Source of the DNA: Massilia aurea
GTDB taxonomy: Bacteria; Pseudomonadota; Gammaproteobacteria; Burkholderiales; Burkholderiaceae_D
Length of the DNA stretch: 64,000 nucleotides
Assembly (NCBI RefSeq): GCF_024753205.1
Contig: NZ_JANUGZ010000001.1
Span: forward strand, 496,001-560,000
Direction: 5' to 3'
Below the pieces are notes generated by a model that worked only from the letters and a program-made list of their open reading frames with translations, ran no database searches and was not told the DNA's origin. Below, piece after piece: positions 45,861-55,294 of this stretch. How positions within the stretch are numbered: the first letter of the stretch is position 1; every line of letters starts with the position of its first letter. The translations under genes and the position numbers were made by a program.

Positions 45861-46721
45861 ATGGCCACCATCATCAAGACCCTCGAAGAAATCGACGGCA
45901 TGCGCGTCGCTTGCCGCCTCGGCTCGGAAGTGCTGGACTATATCACTCCGTTCATCAAGCCCGGCGTCACCACCGGCGAGCTCGACCGCCTGGCCTACGA
46001 ATACATGGTCAACGTACAAGGCACGATCCCGGCCACGCTCAACTACGCCCCACCCGGCTACCCGCCGTTTCCGGGCTCGATCTGCGCCTCGCTCAACGAC
46101 GTGATCTGCCACGGCATTCCGGGCGACCGCGTGCTCAAGAGCGGCGACGCGCTGAACATCGACATCACGCCGATCACCAAGGAAGGCTTCCACGGCGACA
46201 ACAGCCGCATGTACCTGGTCGGCGAACCGTCGATCATGGCGCGCCGCCTGTCCGAAGTTACCTTTGAATGCATGTGGCTGGGCATCGCCGCCGTCAAGCC
46301 GGGCAAGCACCTGGGCGACATCGGCTACGCGATCCAGCAGCACGCCGAAAAGAACGGCTATAGCGTCGTGCGCGAATTCTGCGGCCACGGCGTGGGCCGC
46401 TCGTTCCACGAAGAGCCGCAAGTGCTGCACTACGGCCGCCCGGGCACGCTCGAAGTCCTGCAACCCGGCATGATCTTCACGATCGAGCCGATGATCAATG
46501 CCGGCAAGCGCGACATCAAGGAAATGCCGGACGGCTGGACCATCAAGACGAAAGACCGCAGCCTGTCGGCGCAGTGGGAACACACGGTGCTGGTCACCGA
46601 GACCGGCGTCGAAGTCTTGACGCTGTCGGCCGGCAGCCCGCCGCCGCCGGCGATCGCCCTGCCGCTGCTCGGGCCGGACTTTGTCTGGTCTGCGCCTGCC
46701 CCTGCCGCTGCGGCGGCATAA
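45861..46721 (+). CDS. map: Methionine aminopeptidase type I
   Basis: Removes the initiator methionine from new proteins. The metal ligands appear in NIDITPITKEGFHGDNSRMY (two Asp), GHGVGRSFHEEP (His), MIFTIEPMI (Glu) and QWEHTVLVTETG (Glu). At 286 residues it is about 20 longer than usual: the last about 25 residues are a Pro/Ala-rich tail (PPPPAIALPLLGPDF then APAPAAAAA). It is divergent from rpsB, a common arrangement, and nine bases before glnD. Confidence 0.98.
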   Translation: MATIIKTLEEIDGMRVACRLGSEVLDYITPFIKPGVTTGELDRLAYEYMVNVQGTIPATLNYAPPGYPPFPGSICASLNDVICHGIPGDRVLKSGDALNIDITPITKEGFHGDNSRMYLVGEPSIMARRLSEVTFECMWLGIAAVKPGKHLGDIGYAIQQHAEKNGYSVVREFCGHGVGRSFHEEPQVLHYGRPGTLEVLQPGMIFTIEPMINAGKRDIKEMPDGWTIKTKDRSLSAQWEHTVLVTETGVEVLTLSAGSPPPPAIALPLLGPDFVWSAPAPAAAAA

Positions 46722-46730
46722 GGAGCCGCC

Positions 46731-49313
46731 ATGGGGCACGCCGAACACCTGGACACCGTCCGCACCACGCTGCGCCAGCGCCTCAAGAATGAGCGCCAGC
46801 TCGTGTTCCAGGCGTTCCACGAAGACGGCATGCCCGAAAAACTGCTGCGCAACCTGCGCCAGGTCGTCGATGCGGTCTTGATCGACGCCTGGCAGGCGGC
46901 CGGCCTGCCCGCCGGCACCGCGCTGGTGGGCGTGGGCGGCTACGGGCGCGGCGAGCTGTTTCCATATTCGGACGTCGACCTGTTGATCCTGCTGGCCGCT
47001 CCACCGGACGCAATCACGCAGGCGCGCCTCGAAGGCCTGGTCCAGCTGTTGTGGGACCTGGGCCTGGAGATCGGCCACAGCATCCGCACGGTCGACGAAT
47101 GCCTGATCGAATCCGCAGCCGACATCACGGTGCAAACGAGCCTGCTCGAAGCGCGCCTGGTCACCGGCAACGAGCCCCTGTTCGACACGCTGCAGCAACG
47201 CTACCGCGAGGCGCTCGACCCGCAGGCGTTCTTCCGGGCCAAGACGGCCGAGATGCGCCTGCGTCACGCCAAGCACGAATACACGGCGTTCGCGCTCGAA
47301 CCGAATGTCAAGGAAAGCCCGGGCGCGCTGCGCGACCTGCAAGTGATCATGTGGGTGGCCAAGGCCGCAGGCCTGGCCGACAGCTGGGGCCAGCTCGCCA
47401 CGCGCGAGCTGATCACGCGCATGGAAGCGCGCCAGCTGATGGAAAAGGAAAGCGCGTTCAAGGACATCCGGATCCGCCTGCACCTGCACACCAAGCGGCG
47501 CGAAGACCGCCTGGTGTTCGACGTGCAGACGGCGATCGCCAACACGCTCGGCCTGGTCGAGACGGACGATGGTCCAAACGTGCGTCGCCCGAGCGAACTG
47601 CTGATGCAGCGCTACTACTGGGCCGCCAAGACCGTCACGCAGCTCAACACGATCCTGCTGCAGAACATCGAGGCCCAGCTGTTCCCGCAGCCGGCCGTTG
47701 CCTTCCCGATCAGCGCCCATTTTTTGCAGATGGGGAACCTGATCGACATCGCGCAGGACGACACGTTCGAGCAGACGCCTACCGCGATCCTCGAACTGTT
47801 CGTCGTGATGACCGAGCGCCACGACATCAAGGGCATGACGGCGCGCGCTACCCGCGCACTGTGGCATGCCCGCACCCAGATCGACGACGCGTACCGCGCC
47901 GATCCGGTCAACAAGGCGCTGTTCCTGCGCGTGCTGCAGGCGCCGCGCGGCATGGTGCACGCGCTGCGCCGCATGAACGAATTCGGCATCCTGGGCCGCT
48001 ACCTGCCTGCGTTTCGCAAGATCGTCGGCCAGATGCAGCACGACCTGTTCCACGCTTACACGGTCGACCAGCACATCATGATGGTGGTGCGTAACCTGCG
48101 CCGCTTCACGATGCCCGAACACGCGCACGAATACCCGTTCTGCAGCCAGCTGATCGCCGACTTCCGCGACCGCTGGGTGCTGTACGTGGCCGCGCTGTTC
48201 CACGATATCGCCAAAGGGCGCGGGGGCGATCACTCCAAACTCGGCATGGACGACGCGCGCCAGTTCTGCAGCAGCCATGGCATGACCAAGGCCGACACCG
48301 AACTGGTGGTATTCCTCGTCGAGCAGCACCTGACGATGTCGCAGGTCGCGCAGAAGCAGGACCTGTCCGATCCCGACGTCATCGCGGCGTTTGCTGCGGT
48401 GGTCAAGGACGAGCGCCACCTGACGGCGCTGTATCTGCTGACCGTGGCCGACATCCGCGGCACCAGCCCCAAGGTCTGGAACGCGTGGAAGGCCAAGTTG
48501 CTGGAAGACCTGTACAAGACGACGCTGCGCGTGCTGGGGGGCGAGCCGCATTCGGCCGACCGCGAGCTGCGCGCGCGCCAGAAAGAAGCACTGGCCACGC
48601 TGCGCCTGTTTGGCCTGCCGGTCGACGCGCACGAAGCGTTGTGGAAGCAGCTGGACGTGGCGTACTTTTTGCGCCACGACGCCTCCGACATCGCCTGGCA
48701 GACGCGCGCCCTGCACGACAAGGTCGACAGCGACAAGCCGATCGTGCGGGTGCGTCTGGCGCCGATCGGCGAAGGGCTGCAGGTGGCCGTGTACATCAAG
48801 GATCAACCCGACCTGTTCGCGCGCATCTGCAGCTACTTCGACCGCAAGGATTTCTCGATCCTCGACGCCAAGATCCACACGACGCGCCACGGCTATGCAC
48901 TCGACAGCTTCATGGTGGCCGACGAACACTTCGCCGGCAGCTACCGCGACATCATCAACCTGATCGAGCACGAACTGAGCGCGCTGCTCGTGTCGCAGGA
49001 ACCGCTGCCGCCGCCGTGCCGCGGACGCCTGTCGCGCATGTCGCGCACGTTCCCGATCACGCCGACGGTCGAAGTGCGGCCTGACGAACGGGGCCAGTTC
49101 CATGTGCTGTCGATCGCCGCCAATGATCGTATGGGCCTGCTGTATGCGGTATCGAGCGTGCTGACGCGCTACCGCATCAACCTGCACACCGCCAAGATCA
49201 TGACGCTGGGCGAGCGCGTCGAAGACGTGTTCCTTGTCGACGGCCCCGCCCTGAACAACCCGCGCATCCAGGTCCAGCTCGAAACGGACCTGCTCGACGC
49301 GCTCAAGATCTGA
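46731..49313 (+). CDS. glnD: [Protein-PII] uridylyltransferase / uridylyl-removing enzyme
   Basis: An 860-residue nitrogen sensor that adds or removes UMP on PII proteins according to glutamine. The nucleotidyltransferase motif is GVGGYGRGELFPYSDVDLL near residue 65. The HD hydrolase domain has AALFHDIAKGRGGDHSKLG near 490. Two C-terminal ACT domains begin at DLFARICSYFDRKDFSILDA and MGLLYAVSSVLTRYRINLH. AGGAG at the end of map is six bases before the ATG, so it is probably expressed with map. Confidence 0.98.
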   Translation: MGHAEHLDTVRTTLRQRLKNERQLVFQAFHEDGMPEKLLRNLRQVVDAVLIDAWQAAGLPAGTALVGVGGYGRGELFPYSDVDLLILLAAPPDAITQARLEGLVQLLWDLGLEIGHSIRTVDECLIESAADITVQTSLLEARLVTGNEPLFDTLQQRYREALDPQAFFRAKTAEMRLRHAKHEYTAFALEPNVKESPGALRDLQVIMWVAKAAGLADSWGQLATRELITRMEARQLMEKESAFKDIRIRLHLHTKRREDRLVFDVQTAIANTLGLVETDDGPNVRRPSELLMQRYYWAAKTVTQLNTILLQNIEAQLFPQPAVAFPISAHFLQMGNLIDIAQDDTFEQTPTAILELFVVMTERHDIKGMTARATRALWHARTQIDDAYRADPVNKALFLRVLQAPRGMVHALRRMNEFGILGRYLPAFRKIVGQMQHDLFHAYTVDQHIMMVVRNLRRFTMPEHAHEYPFCSQLIADFRDRWVLYVAALFHDIAKGRGGDHSKLGMDDARQFCSSHGMTKADTELVVFLVEQHLTMSQVAQKQDLSDPDVIAAFAAVVKDERHLTALYLLTVADIRGTSPKVWNAWKAKLLEDLYKTTLRVLGGEPHSADRELRARQKEALATLRLFGLPVDAHEALWKQLDVAYFLRHDASDIAWQTRALHDKVDSDKPIVRVRLAPIGEGLQVAVYIKDQPDLFARICSYFDRKDFSILDAKIHTTRHGYALDSFMVADEHFAGSYRDIINLIEHELSALLVSQEPLPPPCRGRLSRMSRTFPITPTVEVRPDERGQFHVLSIAANDRMGLLYAVSSVLTRYRINLHTAKIMTLGERVEDVFLVDGPALNNPRIQVQLETDLLDALKI

Positions 49314-49341
49314 TTTACTCCTTCACCGAAAAGCTTTGACA

Positions 49342-50088
49342 ATGACCGAACCGCTCCGCCTCTCCAAACGAATGTCCGAACTGGGCCTGTGCTCGCGCCG
49401 CGAAGCCGATGAATGGATCGCGCGCGGCTGGGTGCGGGTGGATGGCCAGGTGGTGTCGGAGCTGGGCAGCAAGGTGCTGCCGACGCAGCGCATCACGGTC
49501 GAGCGCCAGGCCGCCGCCGAGCAGTCCAAGCGCGTCACGGTGCTGATCCACAAACCGGTCGGCTACGTCAGCGGCCAGGCCGAAGACGGCTACACGCCGG
49601 CCGTTGCGCTGATCCGGCCCGAGAACCGCTGGGCCGACGATCCGTCGACGGAGCAGTTCCACCCGACCCAGCTGCGCAGCCTCGTGCCCTGCGGGCGCCT
49701 GGACATCGACTCGGTGGGCCTCCTGGTGCTGTCGCAGGATGGCCGCATCGCCAAGCAGCTGATTGGCGAGACGACGTCGATCGAGAAGGAATACCTGGTG
49801 CGCGTGGAGTACACCAAGCCTGGCACGCTGCCGGACAGTGAACTCAAAAAGCTCAAGCACGGCCTGTGGATGGATGGCAAACCGCTGCTGCCGGCCAAGG
49901 TGCGCTGGCAGAACGAGGACCAGCTGAGCTTCACGCTGAAGGAAGGCCGCAAGCGCCAGATCCGGCGCATGTGCGACATGGTGGGCCTGAAGGTACTGGG
50001 CCTGAAGCGCGTGAGGATCGGCCGCGTCAAGTTGGGTGACCTGCCGGTTGGGCAGTGGCGGTATCTGACGCCGGAAGAAGGGTTTTAA
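49342..50088 (+). CDS. RluF/RsuA-family 23S rRNA pseudouridine synthase
   Basis: A 248-residue enzyme. An S4 RNA-binding domain (RMSELGLCSRREADEWIARG) precedes the synthase domain with the catalytic-aspartate block PCGRLDIDSVGLLVLSQDG, the IEKEYLVRVEY block and GRKRQIRRMCDMVGLKVLGL. This layout is closest to RluF. The frame opens with a TTG two codons earlier, but the ATG at 49342 is the likelier start. It follows glnD closely on the same strand. Confidence 0.93.
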   Translation: MTEPLRLSKRMSELGLCSRREADEWIARGWVRVDGQVVSELGSKVLPTQRITVERQAAAEQSKRVTVLIHKPVGYVSGQAEDGYTPAVALIRPENRWADDPSTEQFHPTQLRSLVPCGRLDIDSVGLLVLSQDGRIAKQLIGETTSIEKEYLVRVEYTKPGTLPDSELKKLKHGLWMDGKPLLPAKVRWQNEDQLSFTLKEGRKRQIRRMCDMVGLKVLGLKRVRIGRVKLGDLPVGQWRYLTPEEGF

Positions 50089-50126
50089 GGCCTTCGGATT
50101 CTATCGCGGCCGTTCTGGCTGTAACG

Positions 50127-50160
50127 ATCACCGCGTGGGCGGCATAGCCGCCCACCCTAC
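50127..50160 (+). repeat. REP-like palindromic element, copy 2
   Basis: ATCACCGCGTGG then stem GGGCGGC-ATA-GCCGCCC and CACCCTAC; the outer bases match copy 1 exactly, while the stem bases differ on both arms in step. It lies 38 bases after the pseudouridine synthase stop. Confidence 0.75.
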
Positions 50161-50189
50161 GGCGCATTGTCATCAACCGGCGCATTGAC

Positions 50190-50218
50190 GTAGGGTGGAC
50201 GGCTGCGCCGTCCACGCG
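50190..50218 (-). repeat. REP-like palindromic element, copy 3 (inverted)
   Basis: Reads CGCGTGGACGGC-GCA-GCCGTCCACCC on the minus strand. With copy 2 it forms an inverted pair separated by 29 bases that contain two copies of CGGCGCATTG (50160-50169 and 50178-50187), like a BIME. Confidence 0.75.
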
Positions 50219-50269
50219 TTGGATGTTGGCCGCGGCGATATCGCGCCGGGTGTTCCCACAACGGCCACG

Positions 50270-51250
50270 TTACGGCAATGGCGCGTCCTCGGCCACCAGG
50301 CCCTCAGTGCGCAGCGCTTCCCAGAACGCTTTCGGAATCGCCATCTCCATCAACACCGCATTCCGTCGCAGGTGCTCCGGGCTGCTGGCGCCCGGGATGG
50401 TGGCGGCGACCACCGGATGCGCCAGGCCGAACTGCAGCGCGGCCGCGGCCAGGTCGACGCCGTGGTCGACCGCTACTTTGCGCAAGCGGTCGCGCTGCGC
50501 CAGCTTGCCCGCATCGGCCGGACCGTAATCGTAATTCGGCCCGCCCGCCAGGAAGCCGGAGTTGAACGGTCCACCGATGACGACCTTTGCGCCGCGCTCG
50601 GCGCACAGCGGGAACAGTTCGGCCAGCGGCGTCGTTTCCATCAGCGTGTAGCGCCCGGCCAGCAGGAAGATGTCGGGATCGGCATCGCGCAGCGCGCGCA
50701 GGCACGGCTCCACCGTGTTCACGCCCAGGCCCCAAGCCTTGATGACGCCCTCCTCGCGCAGCTTCGTCAAACCCTCGAAGGCGCCGCCCGGACCGGACGC
50801 GATCCGGTAGTAGTGGTCGAACTGGTCGCCGAACATGTCGGGCGACAGGTCGTGCACGTAGACGATGTCGATGGATGCCAGCGCCATGCGCTGCAGGCTG
50901 TCTTCCACCGAGCGGCGCGCACCATCGGCCGTGTAGTCGATCACCCGCTTGAAGGGCAAGGCGCCGACGAACGGCGCGGCGATTTCGCCCGGCGTGGATG
51001 GGGCCAACAGGCGGCCGACCTTGGTGGAGAGCGTGTAGTCGGCGCGCGGGCGGCGGCGCAGTGCGTGCCCGAAGCGGTGTTCGGACAGGCCGGCGCCGTA
51101 ATGCGGCGCGGTGTCGAAGTAGCGGATGCCGGCGTCCCATGCGGCATCGGCGGTCGCCTGGGCTGCTTCGTCGCTGGTAGCGTGGTACATGTCACCAAAG
51201 CCCGTGCCGCCCAGGCCCAGGCGGGTGATCGGTTGATAGCGTTGCGTCAT
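50270..51250 (-). CDS. Aldo/keto reductase (D-threo-aldose 1-dehydrogenase-like)
   Basis: A 326-residue NAD(P)-dependent oxidoreductase with a TIM barrel. AGIRYFDTAPHYGAGLSEHR holds the catalytic Asp and Tyr; LSTKVGRLL has the Lys; IVYVHDLSPDMFG replaces the usual catalytic His block with VHD. The sequence resembles D-threo-aldose 1-dehydrogenases that oxidise L-fucose or D-arabinose. The ATG at 51250 has AGGA seven bases upstream, better than one six codons earlier. Confidence 0.88.
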   Translation of the reverse strand: MTQRYQPITRLGLGGTGFGDMYHATSDEAAQATADAAWDAGIRYFDTAPHYGAGLSEHRFGHALRRRPRADYTLSTKVGRLLAPSTPGEIAAPFVGALPFKRVIDYTADGARRSVEDSLQRMALASIDIVYVHDLSPDMFGDQFDHYYRIASGPGGAFEGLTKLREEGVIKAWGLGVNTVEPCLRALRDADPDIFLLAGRYTLMETTPLAELFPLCAERGAKVVIGGPFNSGFLAGGPNYDYGPADAGKLAQRDRLRKVAVDHGVDLAAAALQFGLAHPVVAATIPGASSPEHLRRNAVLMEMAIPKAFWEALRTEGLVAEDAPLP

Positions 51251-51319
51251 GGTGTGTCCTTTGTGCATGAATCAGACACAAATTCTGCCTGACGCACGCG
51301 GACCCCGTCGCACAGCAGG

Positions 51320-52969
51320 CTAGCGCCGGCGCCGTTCGATCTGCACCAGCGCCGCGCCCAGCACCTCGAGGTCAACCGGTTTGGCGAACAGGTCGTGAAA
51401 GCCCGCGGCGCGTGCTTCGGCGCGGTCTTTCTCCTGCGCGTAGCCGGTGACCGCGATCAGGATCGCATGATCGGTCCCGGGCCTGGCGCGCAGCGCCCGT
51501 GCCAGCTCGAACCCATTCATCTCGGGCAGGCCGATATCGAGCAGGCACACGTCCGGCTCGAACGCCGGCAGCGCTTCCAGCGCGGCGCGCGCCGAATGGG
51601 CAACCGACACCGTGTGGCCCAGCGTCTCGAGCAGCAGCGCCAGCGTCACGGCGGCGTCTTCATTGTCGTCCACCACGCCGATGCGCAGCGCGGCCGGATT
51701 GCCCTGCGGCGCATCGGTCCCGATAGCCGGCGCGGCAACGCCCGCGCGCGAGGACAGCGGCAGCGTGACCCGGAACGTGCTGCCGCAACCCGGCCCATCG
51801 CTGGCGGCAGTCACTTCGCCGCCATGCAGCTTGAGCAGGCTGCGCACGAGCGCCAGGCCGATGCCCAGGCCGCCCTGGCTGCGATCCAGCCCGCGCGTGC
51901 CCTGGGAGAACAGGTCGAACGCGCTGGCGATCAGCTCGGGCGACATGCCGATGCCATCGTCGCGAATCGTCAGGTCGATCAGCGCACCGCGCGTGGCCAG
52001 GCGCACCTCGATGCGCCCGCCCTCGAGCGTGTACTTGGCCGCGTTGCTGAGCAAATTGGTCATGACCTGCACCAGACGCTTGCGGTCACCCACGACCAGC
52101 GCCGGCGCCGGCATCGCCTCGAGCACCAGCCGGTGGCCATGCTTCTCGATCAGCGGCCGTACCTGTTCGACCGCGTCGGCCAGAACATCCTTCAGGTCGA
52201 GTTCGACGAATTCGAGCTCCACCTTGCCGCGCGTGACGCGCGACACGTCGAGCAGGTCGTCGATCAGGGAGGTCATGTGGCCCGCCTGGCGCGCGATGAT
52301 GTCGGCGGCGCGCTGCACCATGCTTGGCTGGAGCTCGAAATTCGACAGCATCGTGGCCGCCGAGACGATCGGCGCCAGCGGGTTGCGCAGCTCGTGCGCC
52401 AGCATCGCCAGGAATTCATCCTTGCGCTGGTCGGCGCGGCGCAGCGCTTCGTTCAGCGCTTCCTGGTCCGTCAGCGCCCGGCGCAGTTCGATCTGGCTCA
52501 TGACCTGGTGCGCCATTGTCGTGAGCATGAACTGCTGCTGCTCGGTCAACCCTTCCGGCCGCGGTTTCTTGTCCAGCACGCACAGGGTGCCGAGCGGCAC
52601 GCCGTCGCGCGTGCGCAGCACGGCGCCGGCATAGAAGCGCAGGCCGCCATCGGCCGTGACGAGCGGATTGCAGCTGAAGCGGGGATCGTCCCGGGTGTCG
52701 GGCACGATCATCTGCTCTTGCTCCAGCAGGGCGTGCCGGCAGATCGAGTTATCGAGCGGCATTTCGCGCGTGCCCAGGCCGATCTCCGACTTGAACCACT
52801 GGCGTCCGCGCGCGATCAGGTTGACGGCAGCAATCGGCGCATCGAGCAGCTGGCTGACCAGGCGCACCACGTCATCGAAAGAGCGTTCCGGCGGCGTATC
52901 GAGGATGCCGAAGGAATCGAGGACGGCGAGGCGTGCATCTTCATCGAAGTTGGCGGAATTGGACGTCAT
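51320..52969 (-). CDS. Hybrid histidine kinase (GAF-HisKA-HATPase-receiver)
   Basis: A 549-residue soluble sensor kinase. A GAF domain spans about residues 25-165 (SICRHALLEQEQMIVPDTRD). The H-box FLAMLAHELRNPLAP holds His192. ATPase boxes are TNLLSNAAKYT, IRDDGIGMSPE and GGLGIGLALV. A C-terminal receiver begins RIGVVDDNEDAAVTLALLLE with acceptor Asp in LLDIGLPEMNG. There is no membrane segment. The partner and signal are unknown; no response regulator gene is adjacent. Confidence 0.93.
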   Translation of the reverse strand: MTSNSANFDEDARLAVLDSFGILDTPPERSFDDVVRLVSQLLDAPIAAVNLIARGRQWFKSEIGLGTREMPLDNSICRHALLEQEQMIVPDTRDDPRFSCNPLVTADGGLRFYAGAVLRTRDGVPLGTLCVLDKKPRPEGLTEQQQFMLTTMAHQVMSQIELRRALTDQEALNEALRRADQRKDEFLAMLAHELRNPLAPIVSAATMLSNFELQPSMVQRAADIIARQAGHMTSLIDDLLDVSRVTRGKVELEFVELDLKDVLADAVEQVRPLIEKHGHRLVLEAMPAPALVVGDRKRLVQVMTNLLSNAAKYTLEGGRIEVRLATRGALIDLTIRDDGIGMSPELIASAFDLFSQGTRGLDRSQGGLGIGLALVRSLLKLHGGEVTAASDGPGCGSTFRVTLPLSSRAGVAAPAIGTDAPQGNPAALRIGVVDDNEDAAVTLALLLETLGHTVSVAHSARAALEALPAFEPDVCLLDIGLPEMNGFELARALRARPGTDHAILIAVTGYAQEKDRAEARAAGFHDLFAKPVDLEVLGAALVQIERRRR

Positions 52970-53033
52970 CGCGGGAAAGCTTCAAGTGGCACGGTAAAAG
53001 GAAGCCGGCATCGGCAAAGGGGAAAGCATGATC

Positions 53034-53068
53034 GGCAGGCCAGGCCTGCCAAATGGCTACCCATTATA
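53034..53068 (-). promoter_or_regulatory. Possible histidine-kinase promoter with a leader palindrome
   Basis: A perfect minus-strand TATAAT (plus 53063-53068) without a clear -35 box, followed by the perfect palindrome GGCAGGCC-A-GGCCTGCC (53034-53050) in the expected leader, about 65 bases before the kinase start. Confidence 0.35.
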
Positions 53069-53135
53069 AATACCAAACCGCTCCCCTGCATGTGCATGGC
53101 GTCCACGAAACTGTGCATGCCCGCGTGACAGGCCG

Positions 53136-53864
53136 CTAGTTGCGGTTGCGATCGGCGAGAAACTGGATGGCGCGGGGATGCTGCGGGTTGGCGAAGAAGT
53201 CGCCGGGCGCGCCCTTCTCGAGGATTTTACCTTCGGCCATGAACCAGATGCGGTCGGCCACGTCGCGCGCGAACCCCATCTCGTGGGTCACGCAGACCAT
53301 CGTCATGCCTTGTTTTGCCAGCGTGCGCATCACCTGCAGCACCTCGCCCACCATCTCCGGGTCGAGCGCGCTGGTCGGCTCGTCGAACAGCATGATCGAC
53401 GGCCGCATGGCCAGCGCGCGGGCAATCGCCACGCGCTGCTGCTGGCCGCCCGACAGCGCGTCAGGATAGGCGTCGGCCTTGTGGGCCAGGCCCACCTGGT
53501 CGAGCAGCGCCATCGCCTGTTCCCTGGCGTCGGCCTTGCTGGCGCGTTTCAGCTGCACCGGCGCCAGCATGCAGTTCTCGAGCGCCGTCAGGTGCGGGAA
53601 CAGGTTGAATTGCTGGAACACGAAGCCGATGCCGGCACGCAGCGCGTTCACGTCAAAGCCTTTGGCGTGGATATCGCGCCCGTCGATGGCGATGCGGCCA
53701 CCGTCGATGTCTTCGAGCCGGTTGAGCGTGCGGATCAGCGTCGACTTGCCCGAGCCCGATGGCCCGCATACGACCAGCACTTCATTTTTTTCCACGCGCT
53801 CGGTGATCCCCACCAGCGCGTGATATTCACCGTAATACTTGTTGACGTTATCGAGAACGATCAT
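53136..53864 (-). CDS. Polar amino acid ABC transporter ATPase (GlnQ/GltL type)
   Basis: A 242-residue ATPase. Walker A is [15 protein letters not shown], the signature [16 protein letters not shown], and Walker [20 protein letters not shown]. It powers the two permeases encoded just upstream in the same run; the set matches glutamate/glutamine/aspartate importers. Confidence 0.95.
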   Translation of the reverse strand: MIVLDNVNKYYGEYHALVGITERVEKNEVLVVCGPSGSGKSTLIRTLNRLEDIDGGRIAIDGRDIHAKGFDVNALRAGIGFVFQQFNLFPHLTALENCMLAPVQLKRASKADAREQAMALLDQVGLAHKADAYPDALSGGQQQRVAIARALAMRPSIMLFDEPTSALDPEMVGEVLQVMRTLAKQGMTMVCVTHEMGFARDVADRIWFMAEGKILEKGAPGDFFANPQHPRAIQFLADRNRN

Positions 53865-53884
53865 CGTTCGCTTCTTTCAGAAAT

Positions 53885-54577
53885 TCAGTGCGCACCGACG
53901 GGCCGCCGCTGCAGGCGCCGTTCGAGCAGGAAGGCCAGGCGCGACAGGCCGAAGCACAGCAAAAAATAGGTCAGCGCCAGGATCAGGTACACCTCCACCG
54001 ACCGGGTAAACACGAGCGTGTTGATCTGGGTGGCGATGAACGAGACTTCCGAAAGGCCGATGATGTAGCCAAGCGAGGTCGCCTTGATCGTCGAGACCAG
54101 CTGGTTCACGATCGACGGCAGGCCGTGACGCAAGGTCTGCGGCAGCACGACGTGGCGCAGCGCCTGGCCGTAGCCCAGGCCCAGCGAACGGGCGCTTTCC
54201 AGCTGCCCTTTCGGCAGCGCGCGGATGCCCGCCGCCACGATCTCGGCCAGATACACGCTGTCGAACACTACCAGCACGATCAGCATCGTCGCGGCCTGCG
54301 AGGTCTTCACGCCGGTCACCGCCGGCAAGAAGAAATACACCCAGAACAGCACCAGCAGCAGCGGCACGGCGCGCACGAGCTGCACGAACGCGCCCACCGG
54401 CAGGCTGATGGCGCGCCGGTGGCTGACGCGCGCGATGCCGAGCATAAGACCAAGCGGCATGGCCAGCACCAGCGCGGCGCCGGACAGCAGGATGGTCAGC
54501 ACCAGGCCGCCAAGCGGGCCGTCAGGGTATTGGCCGACCAGGAAGTACAGCCAGTAGGTATCGATCAATTCCAGCAT
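53885..54577 (-). CDS. Amino acid ABC transporter permease
   Basis: A 230-residue inner-membrane permease of the HisMQ type. About five membrane segments are present with the ATPase-docking loop EIVAAGIRALPKGQLESARS and LGLGYGQALRHVVLPQ. It pairs with the next permease. Confidence 0.94.
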   Translation of the reverse strand: MLELIDTYWLYFLVGQYPDGPLGGLVLTILLSGAALVLAMPLGLMLGIARVSHRRAISLPVGAFVQLVRAVPLLLVLFWVYFFLPAVTGVKTSQAATMLIVLVVFDSVYLAEIVAAGIRALPKGQLESARSLGLGYGQALRHVVLPQTLRHGLPSIVNQLVSTIKATSLGYIIGLSEVSFIATQINTLVFTRSVEVYLILALTYFLLCFGLSRLAFLLERRLQRRPVGAH

Positions 54578-54593
54578 CGGGACACTTTCATGG

Positions 54594-55292
54594 TCAGCCC
54601 GCCGTGCGCACCGGATAGCGGCGCTGGAACAGGTAGGCGGCTGCCGAAATGAGCAGCGAGACGGTCAGGTAAGCCAGCGTGGCGAAGGTGAACGCTTCCA
54701 GGCTGCGAAAGCTCGCCGTCTCGACGCGCGCGGCCTGGTACATCATCTCGGCTGCGCCGATCACGGTGGCCACGCTGGTGTCCTTCCACAGATTGACCGT
54801 CTGCGACAAGAGCGGCGGCACGGAAGCGCGCAGCGCCTGCGGCAACAGCACGAGGCGCACCGCCGCGGCGCGCCCCAGGCCCAGCGAACGGGCTGCTTCC
54901 AGCTGGGTCGCGGGCACCGCGCGGATCCCGCTGCGGATATCCTCGGCCATGTGCACGCCGCTGTAGAGCGTGAGCGCAATGACGGCGCACACCACTTCGG
55001 GATTGTTCGCGTACAGGATCTCGCGCAGTCCCTCGGGCAGCAGCTCGGGGAACGCAAAATACCAGAACAGCAGGTGCGCCAGCAGCGGCACATTGCGGAT
55101 CGACTCGACGAGCGTCGTGCCAATCGCGCGCAGCAGCCTGGACGTCGAGGTGCGCATCACCGCCACCAGCGCGCCGAATGGCAGCGCCAAGGCGAAGCTG
55201 ATCACGGTCAGCTGGATCGACAGGATGAAGCCCTGCACCAGCCAGTCGTGGTACTCGCCGGATTGCAGGATGGTCGGATCGAACAGCGCCAA
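54594..55292 (-). CDS. Amino acid ABC transporter permease
   Basis: A 232-residue HisMQ-type permease with the docking loop DIRSGIRAVPATQLEAARSL and LGLGRAAAVRLVLLPQ. The start is a TTG at 55292, two bases after the binding-protein stop, so translation is probably coupled; no closer ATG fits. Confidence 0.93.
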   Translation of the reverse strand: MALFDPTILQSGEYHDWLVQGFILSIQLTVISFALALPFGALVAVMRTSTSRLLRAIGTTLVESIRNVPLLAHLLFWYFAFPELLPEGLREILYANNPEVVCAVIALTLYSGVHMAEDIRSGIRAVPATQLEAARSLGLGRAAAVRLVLLPQALRASVPPLLSQTVNLWKDTSVATVIGAAEMMYQAARVETASFRSLEAFTFATLAYLTVSLLISAAAYLFQRRYPVRTAG

Positions 55293-55294
55293 GG

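Noticed and set aside
45777..49187. A 1136-codon open frame on the minus strand opposite map and glnD
   Set aside because: It is the GC-rich mirror of two clearly real genes. It is Arg/Asp/His/Gln-rich with no domain, as expected from antisense frames in such DNA.
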